DNA from: CAIQJJ01 sp049325275
Lineage (GTDB): Bacteria; Chloroflexota; Anaerolineae; Anaerolineales; UBA4823
Direction: 5' to 3'
Assembly (NCBI GenBank): GCA_049325275.1
Contig: JBMOLU010000074.1
Coordinates: 62,001-126,000, forward strand
Length of the DNA stretch: 64,000 bases
Shown piece after piece: positions 53,201 through 59,277 of this stretch. Every line of letters begins with the position of its first letter. Positions within the stretch are counted from its first letter, which is position 1. The position numbers and the translations under genes were made by a program. The notes beneath the pieces were generated by a model. That model saw only the letters and a list, made by a program, of their open reading frames with translations, was not told the origin of the DNA and ran no database searches.

Positions 53201-53386
53201 TTGGCCGAGATCGTCGAAATTTCTCGGCCTCTCGCTGCTCTGCACGCCGCCATCAACTTCTACCAGTTGATCACCAGCCTGGAAGCCGATGCCCGCTGGG
53301 AGATGGAAGCCGAATCGGCCTTGCCTTTCTCCTTGCGAATGGCCCTGAAGGCTATCAACGATAGCCTTCAAGGCTATCAACGATAG
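47288..53386 (+). CDS. PKS module fused to a Nudix-like/APH-type kinase: KS-AT-KR-ACP-(Nudix-like)-APH
   Basis: The protein has 2032 residues. The start overlaps the previous stop (ATGA) and has AAGGAG upstream. The KS has Cys186 (TACSTS); the AT has Ser634 (GHSIGEY) and HAFHS at 731-735, predicting malonyl-CoA; the KR has GGLGGLG (about 1159), Ser1305, Tyr1318 and Asn1322; the ACP has LGGHSLL (Ser1478). A motif LSDEDIALDTVL (1536-1547) resembles the C-terminal tails of megasynthases, yet about 490 residues follow. These comprise a Nudix-like segment without a full Nudix box (about 1572-1690) and an aminoglycoside/choline-kinase-like domain (about 1710-2020) with HGDFHPGN (1902-1909) and FFDWGE (Asp1921). 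The N-lobe Lys expected in YFKA appears to be Arg1757. Its product and the kinase substrate are unknown. Confidence 0.9.
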   Translation: MSRMQEVLDQFEGSLSIAIIGMAARFPGAENVGEFWQKLCVGEEMIHFFTDDELIAAGVPRAELDDRNYIKAAPILKDIEHFDARFFDYTPAEANFMDPQQRLLLECAWQTLEDAGYAGERASDAIGVYAGIKMNTYVGNFFAHPEQFGPESHMQVLMGNADFSLSTRISYKLNLKGPSYMLQTACSTSLAAVHLACQALLLDECRMALAGAVAVEVPHQVGYVYQYGGPASPDGHCRPFDAEAQGTVFGSGVAMVMLKRLEDALADGDHIYAVIRGSAVNNDGAIKASFTAPSVEGQTEVILNALACANASAESISYVEAHGTATPLGDPVEIAAITNAFRADTKRKGFCRIGSVKGNVGHLDAVAGMAGLIKTVLALQNKQIPASLNFTKPNPQIDFANSPFIVNTELIAWESGAFPRRAGVSSFGFGGTNTHVVLEEAPATTASESGRAWQLLALSAKTAGALDAAAAQMAAHLAAHPETNLSDAAYTLQTGRRAFQHRRAAICRDTSDAAQLLARPNDPRLLSGVQENGDRPLAFMFPGQGAQYVHMGRDLYQAEPVFRQWVDHCAQCLLPHLGFDLRSVLYPDAAGEEAATKKLGQTAVTQPALFMIEYALARLWQSWGLQPQALVGHSIGEYVAACLAGVFSLEDALGLVATRGHLMQQLPAGSMLSVALPERDVMPLLKGMPLSLAANNAPALCVISGPNEAVALLHAQLTAKSIQCRLLHTSHAFHSGMMAPIVETFTEAFKGIRLHAPQIPYLSNLSGAWIEPEEATRPRYWAEHLVRAVRFCESVATLLQDSNRILLEVGPGQALSALARQQLEDRPEVAVLSSMRHPQHAQPDDAYLLGTLGKLWLLGQRVDWHGFHAQERRQRIPLPTYPFERKRYWVNTSSTTTAPAAPGKKNDIHEWFYLPSWRQTMLPDAWDAASAAENRASWLVFSDAGRLSAQIIQQLQDAGQQVTCVLAGTEFARQDGSTYTLRPQQREDYEMLLDALLAANRLPQKIVHLWLVPTCERDGGPAPASYYQALGFGSLLTLAQALAAKNITGPLHLGLVSKKMQTILAETDSQPEKSTVLGPCRVIPQEYPHITCSSIDIETDNGEALTGHLVAEMLAPGPEPIVAYRQGQRWVQAVERVNLKETSRRAPAFRTGGVYWITGGLGGLGLAIAEHLARTAQAKLVLTGRSDFPEREAWQEWLSAHQEQEQTGRIIRKLLAMEELGAEVLVARADVSDRQQMRAAAAQARRRFGSIHGVFHTAGVAGGGLIQLKTLEAATAVLAPKVQGALVLAEIFEKQSLDFMLFFSSLSALLGEFGQADYCAANAFLDAFARSQSCRHAGRFISVNWDTWREIGMATHTEVPDALREWRAAQLEAAVTPREGIEVLERILLRCTAPQIAICTTDFDERLADLRAMTQANILESLEKLTPNSENQPRPELETPYLAPANKLEREIAEIWQNTLGIEKVGVNDNFFELGGHSLLALRIIGRLREAFQVDVSVEHLFGGPTVSETASVIAGLQQNQDNQDALEILQMLDRLSDEDIALDTVLPASTAPAEAGGEQTTPTPMTQAPRRLEYSLIIPHPGTPRLLVIRQEAGWALPSLSPTQHHFGAVAELPEYARSRLGMQISVLRCIDYRYDAAMRSVQAIYTTENRGPDRLAGTDTDMRWVDGEAFAALPLPSAEQQKAVAAWLSETQNGQLPQERRPWARSGWFEEATAWIDEKLAAAGMERRGSIEQIRVWGVSCVLRVMTGNGRLYFRAVPAKSAHEPLLLQALAQHYPHHVPKLLAVDPQRRWVLMHEVQGQPLFQVANLHLWEEALRTFAQIQVELAQQAETLLAWGSPDRRIERLPAQLEAMLADTPTLQRGRFGGLANSEIEQLHALGPAIKARCRQLAACPIPASLEHGDFHPGNIYQASEGPVFFDWGESSLSHPFFSFNALEYQIEHVLPDMRRERGRLLSAYLEPWLAYASAQQLAEIVEISRPLAALHAAINFYQLITSLEADARWEMEAESALPFSLRMALKAINDSLQGYQR

Positions 53387-53403
53387 CCTTCAAGGCTATC
53401 AAC
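53347..53403 (+). repeat. Tandem 22-bp palindromic repeat across the PKS stop codon
   Basis: The unit AAGGCTATCAACGATAGCCTTC repeats about 2.6 times with a 22-bp period (cores at 53348, 53370 and 53392). Each unit folds into a perfect stem GAAGGCTATC/GATAGCCTTC with an AAC loop. The TAG stop at 53384-53386 lies inside the second unit, so the last residues of the kinase domain are repeat-encoded. Confidence 0.85.
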
Positions 53404-53444
53404 AATAACCACCTACCCGAACCTGTCTGAGTGGAAGAGGAACC

Positions 53445-56400
53445 ATGCGCGATATTAGCAAAGAGATCGATGCGCTTTCGCCGCAAAAACGAGCCATGTT
53501 CGAGGCCCTTCTGCAGCAGAAGAAGGCCAACCGCGCCCAGGGCACGATCATCCCCCGGCGGGAGAACAACGAGGGCATTCCCCTGTCGTTTGCACAGCAG
53601 CGCCTGTGGTTTCTCGACCAGATCGAACCGGGGAACACGTTTTACAACATGGCTTCGGCCGTGCGCCTGCTCGGCCGGCTCGAGATCGCCGTTTTGGAAC
53701 AGAGCCTGAATGAAATTATCCGCCGCCACGAGACGCTGCGCACGACGTTTTCGACCGTAGAGGGCCTGCCCGTGCAGGTCATCGCCCCGGCGCAGAGCAT
53801 CTGCGTGGCAATGCTGGACGTTCAGCAATATCCCGAAGCGCAGCGTGAAAGCGAGGCCCAACGCCTGGCCGGCGCTGAAGCGCAGCGGCCTTTCGACCTG
53901 GCGCGCGGGCCGTTAATACGCGCCAGCTTGTTGCGGCTGGACGAAACCCATCACATTCTTCTCCTGGTGATGCACCATATCATTTCGGATGGCTGGTCGA
54001 ACGGCGTCTTGATCCGTGAAATGGCAGCCATCTACCCGGCCTTTCTCAACCGGCAGCTGTCTCCTTTGCCCGAACTGCCCGTTCAATATGCCGATTATGC
54101 CATCTGGCAGCGCCGGCAAACCGAAACGATGGAGGCGCAACTGGCCTATTGGAAACAACAACTGGCCGGCGTGCCCAACCTGAACCTGCCAACCGACCGG
54201 CCGCGCCCTGGCACCCCATCCTATCGGGGAGCCAGGCACGTCGTCTGCTTCTCGCCGGCGCTCAGCAGCGCCATCAACGAGTTCAACCGCCAGGAAGGCG
54301 TCACGCTCTATATGACCATCCTGGCTGCCTTGCAAACCTTGCTCCTGCGTTACACCCATCAAAACGACTTTGCCGTTGGTTCGCCGATTGCCCACCGCAA
54401 ACCGACCGAAGTCGAGAACCTGATCGGCTTTTTCTTCATTACCCTGGTGATGCGTGCCAATCTGTCGGGCAACCCGACCTTCCGCGAGCTGCTCCAACGC
54501 GTGCGCCAGACCGCCCTGGACGCTTACGAACACCAGGACGTGCCCTTCGAGCAAATCGTCGACAGCCTGCAACTGCCGCGCGATCTGCGCCAGAATCCCT
54601 TGTTCCAGGTCATGCTGATCCTTCAAAACATGCCCATGGGCATGTTGCAGCTACCCGGGGTAACGATCGACTCCTGGGTTCTCGATCATGGAGCTTCCCA
54701 GTTCGACCTGAGCCTGTACGTTTGGGAAAGCGAAGCCGGGCTGGTGGCCGCCTGGCAGTACAACACCGATTTGTTCGACGCCGGCACCATCGCCCGTATG
54801 GCCGGACACTTCGAATGCCTGCTGGCAGCGGGCGTGGCGCATCCCGAACGCCGCCTGATGGCGTTACCGATCCTCTCGGAAGAGGAAGTGGCAGACATCG
54901 TAGAACGTTGGCAGGCGCCGCAGGCTCCACCGGCCCAATATACCGACGTGATTCACGCCTTCGAAGCGCAAGCTGGCCGCCAACCCGACGTTACAGCGGT
55001 TGCTTTCGAGGAGCAAAACGTGAGTTATAGGCTTCTGAACGCCCAGGCAAACCGCCTGGCCCACCGGCTTGCCCGGTTGGGAGCCGGACCTGAAGTGCCG
55101 GTAGGCTTGTATCTCGAGCGCTCGCCGGCAGCGATAGCCGGCATCCTGGGGATTCTCAAAGCCGGCAGCCCGTATCTCTTTCTGGACCCGGCCTACCCGG
55201 AGGAACGCACGGCCTTTGCGCTGAACGATGCCCGGGTCCCAATCATCGTCACACACCAGAGCCTGGCAGCCCGGCTTCCGGCTTCTGCAGCAAACGTGCT
55301 TTTCCTGGAAGAAGACGATCCGGAGGCCACCCACGGCAAGCCACCCTGTAACGTGGCGCCGCGCCATGCCGCCTATATCATCTACACGTCAGGCTCCACC
55401 GGCCGGCCCAAAGGCGTCGTTGTCGAACGCCGCTCACTGGCTTACTTCACACAGGCAGCCATCCAGGTGTACGGGCTGGAGAAGCGGGAACGGATTCTAC
55501 AATTTGCTTCGCTGAGTTGGGACACCAGCGTCGAGGAAATCTTCCCCACGCTGGCCTGCGGCGGCACGCTCGTGCTGCGCAGCGAAGCCATGCTCGGTTC
55601 GACGACCGCCTTCTGGCAGAAGTGCGCAGAATGGCAGGTCAATGCCATCAATATTCCCACCGCTTACTGGCACGAGTTGGTAAACCATCTGCAAGCAGAT
55701 GCTGCATATTTCCCCGCCTGCCTGAGGCTGGTCATCATCGGCGGCGAGCGCGCCCTGCCCGAACCCCTGAAAACTTGGCACAGGCTTGTCGGAGCAAAAA
55801 CCCGCCTCGTCAACACATACGGCACGACCGAGGCCACGGCGGTTACCACCTTGTGCGAACTGAATTCGCTTGCCGCGCACGTCCACACCGTACCGATCGG
55901 CCACCCCCTTACCAACACCCGGGTTTATATCCTGGATGCAAGCTTGCGCCCAACGCCAACCGGCATGCCCGGCGAACTGTGCATTGGCGGCGCCGGTTTG
56001 AGCCGCGGTTACCTGCACCGGCCCGAACTCAATGCCAAAAAATTTCTCCCCGATCCCTTCAGCACCCAACCGGGGGCACGGCTCTACCGCACCGGCGATC
56101 AGGCTCGTTACGGCGCCAATGGGCAAATTGAGTTTTGGGGCCGGGTGGACGATCAGATCAAAATCCGTGGGCATCGCATTGAACCCGGAGAAATCGAAAG
56201 CCTGCTGCGCCAGCATCCCGACGTGCAGGACGCCATCGTCACCGGCTGCGAGGATACCGCCGGCCAGAAAAGCCTGGCAGCCTACGTCATTGCCAACCCG
56301 CAGCACAAAACGCCCCTCGAAACGCGTGCGCTGCACGATTTTCTCAAAGAACGGTTACCTGCTTTCATGTTGCCGGGCACGTTTACGATCCTCGATGCCT

Positions 56401-56837
56401 GGCCGTTAACACCCAGCGGTAAAGTAGCCCGCCATGCCCTACCGGCGCCCAAACAACCTCAAACAGCCGATGCGTACACCCCTCCCGGCACAGCCGACGA
56501 GAAACGGCTGGCCGAAATCTGGCAGGCCGTGTTAGGCGTCGAAAAGGTGGGCATCCACGACAATTTCTTCGAACTGGGCGGTCACTCGCTGCTGGCTACG
56601 CAGGTATTGACCCGCATCCGAACGAGCTTCCAGACCGAAATCCCTTTGCGGGCGTTGTTCGAGGCGCCCACCATTTCCGCTCTGGCAGGCCAACTCCAAA
56701 GCGCCGGACAGGCGCCTTCGTCCCCAGAAGTGCTCGATGTTCCCTCCGCCACAAAAACGATCACGGCGGAGGAAGTGGATAAGCTCTCTGACGAGCAGGT
56801 CGCTGCTTTGCTAAAAGAACTATTGGATAAACCATGA
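53445..56837 (+). CDS. NRPS module C-A-PCP, adenylation specificity unclear
   Basis: The protein has 1130 residues. The start has AGAGGAA upstream. The condensation domain (about 45-480) has the intact HHIISDG (177-183). The adenylation domain (about 500-1000) has YTSGSTGRPKG at 647, LSWDTSVEEIF, YGTTEATAV and GRVDDQIKIRGHRIE. By eye the ten-residue code is DTENIGTAVK, which I do not recognise; the acidic residue at position 239 hints at a substrate with a basic or amino side chain. The PCP has LGGHSLLATQ (Ser1048). The C-terminus EEVDKLSDEQVAALLKELL is a short helix typical of inter-protein docking tails. It would receive the chain from the kinase-fused PKS and pass it to the NRPS at 59278. 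The acylase gene overlaps its end by 4 bp. Confidence 0.92.
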   Translation: MRDISKEIDALSPQKRAMFEALLQQKKANRAQGTIIPRRENNEGIPLSFAQQRLWFLDQIEPGNTFYNMASAVRLLGRLEIAVLEQSLNEIIRRHETLRTTFSTVEGLPVQVIAPAQSICVAMLDVQQYPEAQRESEAQRLAGAEAQRPFDLARGPLIRASLLRLDETHHILLLVMHHIISDGWSNGVLIREMAAIYPAFLNRQLSPLPELPVQYADYAIWQRRQTETMEAQLAYWKQQLAGVPNLNLPTDRPRPGTPSYRGARHVVCFSPALSSAINEFNRQEGVTLYMTILAALQTLLLRYTHQNDFAVGSPIAHRKPTEVENLIGFFFITLVMRANLSGNPTFRELLQRVRQTALDAYEHQDVPFEQIVDSLQLPRDLRQNPLFQVMLILQNMPMGMLQLPGVTIDSWVLDHGASQFDLSLYVWESEAGLVAAWQYNTDLFDAGTIARMAGHFECLLAAGVAHPERRLMALPILSEEEVADIVERWQAPQAPPAQYTDVIHAFEAQAGRQPDVTAVAFEEQNVSYRLLNAQANRLAHRLARLGAGPEVPVGLYLERSPAAIAGILGILKAGSPYLFLDPAYPEERTAFALNDARVPIIVTHQSLAARLPASAANVLFLEEDDPEATHGKPPCNVAPRHAAYIIYTSGSTGRPKGVVVERRSLAYFTQAAIQVYGLEKRERILQFASLSWDTSVEEIFPTLACGGTLVLRSEAMLGSTTAFWQKCAEWQVNAINIPTAYWHELVNHLQADAAYFPACLRLVIIGGERALPEPLKTWHRLVGAKTRLVNTYGTTEATAVTTLCELNSLAAHVHTVPIGHPLTNTRVYILDASLRPTPTGMPGELCIGGAGLSRGYLHRPELNAKKFLPDPFSTQPGARLYRTGDQARYGANGQIEFWGRVDDQIKIRGHRIEPGEIESLLRQHPDVQDAIVTGCEDTAGQKSLAAYVIANPQHKTPLETRALHDFLKERLPAFMLPGTFTILDAWPLTPSGKVARHALPAPKQPQTADAYTPPGTADEKRLAEIWQAVLGVEKVGIHDNFFELGGHSLLATQVLTRIRTSFQTEIPLRALFEAPTISALAGQLQSAGQAPSSPEVLDVPSATKTITAEEVDKLSDEQVAALLKELLDKP

Positions 56838-59245
56838 AACCATCTCGCCGCAAACGGATCGTCAAAATCTTCTCTGTACTCGGAATGGTTTTGTTAGCGC
56901 TCGCCATCTTCCTGGGCGGGGCAGGCATCTGGCTCGTACGCCGCCCCTGGCCGAAAACCAACGGGACGCTGGCCGTTGCCGGCCTGCAAGCCCCACTGGA
57001 AATCGTACGCGATTCGTGGGGCGTGCCCCATATTTACGCACAAAACGAACACGATCTGCTCTTTGCGCAAGGGTATGTGCACGCCCAGGATCGTCTCTGG
57101 CAAATGGAATTCGGACGCCGCTACGCCAGCGGCACGCTGAGTGAAGTTCTGGGAGAAGCAGCAGTCTGGACGGACCGCTATATGCGCAACGCCGGGCTGC
57201 GCCGGGTTGCCGAAGGGGCCTGGGCCAACGCCACGGAGGAAGAAAAGCGCTACCTGGAAGCCTACGCAGAAGGCGTGAACGCCTATGTGGAAACCCATCG
57301 CCACCGCCTGCCGGTCGAGTTTTCACTTACCGACAGTACGCCACAGCCCTGGACTCCCGTCGATACACTGGCCTGGGGTAACGTACTGGCGATGAACATG
57401 GCCGAAAATCTCAACGCCGAAGTTACGCAGGCGCTTTTGATCGCTGCCATCGGCGAGGCGCGCGGAACGCAGTTATTCCCGCTGCTCGGGCAGGACGAAC
57501 CGACGATCGTTCCGGCCGAAACGCAGGCATATACCGGCTTCTCTTACACCCGCATTCAACAGCCATGGATCGAGGAGGGGTTGCCCACCTGGGGAAGCAA
57601 TAACTGGGTTGTCGCCGGAAGCAGAACCACCACCGGCAAACCCTTCCTCGCTAACGACACCCACGTCAACCTCTACATGCCCTCGGTCTGGTACGAAAAC
57701 GGCCTGCACGGAGCAGGATTCGACAGCACCGGCTTCACGCTGCCCGGTGTGCCGTTGGTCATCATGGGCGGAAACCAGCAGATCAGCTGGGGCATTACCA
57801 ATCTTTCTGCCGACATCCAGGACCTCTATCTGGAAAGGCTGGACGATCCCGTGCAGCCGAGCCAATACGAATTTCAAGGCAAATGGTACGACCTCGAAAT
57901 CATCCACGAAACCCTTCGGGTGAAGGATGCCCCTGCGGTCGAATTTTCCATCTATGTGACCAATCACGGGCCGCTCGATCCCAACACCCTCGGGCACCAA
58001 GACAGCGAGCCGGCGTCCGTCCGCTGGTCACTTTATGAAGGTGAGACGATCTTCCGTTCGCTGATCAAGCTCAACCGTGCAAGTAACTGGCAGGAATTCC
58101 GGGAGGCTTTACGCGAGTGGGATACGTTGTGCCTGAACTTTGTGTACGCTGACGCCGAGGGGAATATCGGTTACCAGGCCGCCGGCCGTATTCCCATTCG
58201 CGCGAAGCAGCACGCGGGTGTCTTGCCGGTTCCCGGCTGGAGCGGGGCGTACGAGTGGCAAGGCTTCATCGATTACGACGATTTGCCCTTCCTGTTCAAC
58301 CCACCGGATGGCTTTATCTCCACGGCCAATAATCGGGTTATCGCAGATTATCCCTACCCGCTCTATTACGGCGGGACTCCCTCGTTTCGCGCCGCGCGCA
58401 TCCAGGCCTTGCTGAACACCAAAGAGCGGTTTTCCGTCGAAGACATGCGTGCCATCCAGTCAGACACCTATTCCATGCCTGCTGAAATCTTCCGGCCTTA
58501 TCTGCTGAAGGCCAACCCGGGTGACGATTTGCAGGCACAGGCGCTTGAACTCGTCCGGCAGTGGGATGGCTATCTCGAACCCGATCGTCTCGGGGCCGTC
58601 ATTTACGAGGCCTGGTTCAAGTTTTTGGTGCAAAACACGATCGGTGATGAACTGAGCCTCGCCGAGGAATGGCTGGCCGAGAGCTACCTGTCCGAATATT
58701 CCAACCGCCAAATTCTGCTGATGGAAAGTATCCTGCCAGATACGGCCAGCGCCTGGTTCGACAACATCCAAACCGAACACATCGAAACCCGCGACGAGAT
58801 CGTTCAAAAAAGCTTTACCGATGCACTGGCCTGGCTGCGTGAGTCCTACGGCCCAAAGCCGCAAGACTGGCGTTGGGAACGGGTTCACACATCCGTGTAT
58901 ACCCACCAACCGCTTGGGCAAAGCGGCGTCCCCCTGCTGGAAGGCCTCTTCAACGGCCCACGGCTTTCGGTACGCGGCGGTCAGTTTACCGTCGTTCAAA
59001 CCTGGTTTCCGGGGACCTTATCTTTCAACGGAAACTTCGGCTCGTCACAGCGTATGCTCATCGATCTTGCCAATCCAGACCAGTCTTTCGCAGTCAACAC
59101 CACCGGGCAAAGCGAGCATCTCTTTCACCCCCATCGCGCCGACCAAATCGCGTTGTGGCAAGACCTGGCCTACCATCCTATGCGCTTTACCCGCGAGGCG
59201 ATTGAAGCAAACGCCGAAAACACGTTGACGCTCACGCCGCGTTAG
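56834..59245 (+). CDS. Membrane-anchored penicillin-acylase-family Ntn hydrolase
   Basis: The protein has 803 residues, normal for the family. A basic N-terminus and one hydrophobic helix (about 11-35) place the enzyme outside the cytoplasm, tethered to the membrane. VRDSWGVPHIYAQNEHDLLFAQGYVHAQDR and WQMEFGRRYASG are the alpha-subunit hallmarks. The autoprocessing site and nucleophile are seen in WGSNNWVVAG (Ser255), followed by FLANDTHVNLYMPSVWYENGLHG. Family members cleave amide-linked acyl groups (penicillin G, acyl-homoserine lactones, acyl-pyoverdine precursors). The gene lies inside the NRPS operon with 4-bp overlap, so the likely job is to remove the fatty acyl group added by the FAAL module after export. 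Quorum-signal cleavage is an alternative. Confidence 0.9.
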   Translation: MKPSRRKRIVKIFSVLGMVLLALAIFLGGAGIWLVRRPWPKTNGTLAVAGLQAPLEIVRDSWGVPHIYAQNEHDLLFAQGYVHAQDRLWQMEFGRRYASGTLSEVLGEAAVWTDRYMRNAGLRRVAEGAWANATEEEKRYLEAYAEGVNAYVETHRHRLPVEFSLTDSTPQPWTPVDTLAWGNVLAMNMAENLNAEVTQALLIAAIGEARGTQLFPLLGQDEPTIVPAETQAYTGFSYTRIQQPWIEEGLPTWGSNNWVVAGSRTTTGKPFLANDTHVNLYMPSVWYENGLHGAGFDSTGFTLPGVPLVIMGGNQQISWGITNLSADIQDLYLERLDDPVQPSQYEFQGKWYDLEIIHETLRVKDAPAVEFSIYVTNHGPLDPNTLGHQDSEPASVRWSLYEGETIFRSLIKLNRASNWQEFREALREWDTLCLNFVYADAEGNIGYQAAGRIPIRAKQHAGVLPVPGWSGAYEWQGFIDYDDLPFLFNPPDGFISTANNRVIADYPYPLYYGGTPSFRAARIQALLNTKERFSVEDMRAIQSDTYSMPAEIFRPYLLKANPGDDLQAQALELVRQWDGYLEPDRLGAVIYEAWFKFLVQNTIGDELSLAEEWLAESYLSEYSNRQILLMESILPDTASAWFDNIQTEHIETRDEIVQKSFTDALAWLRESYGPKPQDWRWERVHTSVYTHQPLGQSGVPLLEGLFNGPRLSVRGGQFTVVQTWFPGTLSFNGNFGSSQRMLIDLANPDQSFAVNTTGQSEHLFHPHRADQIALWQDLAYHPMRFTREAIEANAENTLTLTPR

Positions 59246-59277
59246 TTGCCTGCGACCCGGACAAGGCACGTTTTCTT

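Noticed and set aside
47288..53386. Kinase tail as a separate overlapping gene
   Set aside because: No stop separates it from the ACP, and I found no convincing ribosome site with a start between about 51,870 and 52,430; the linker is continuous.
53347..53403. CRISPR array
   Set aside because: The repeats are directly abutting with no spacers, are palindromic throughout, and overlap a coding end; no cas genes are present.
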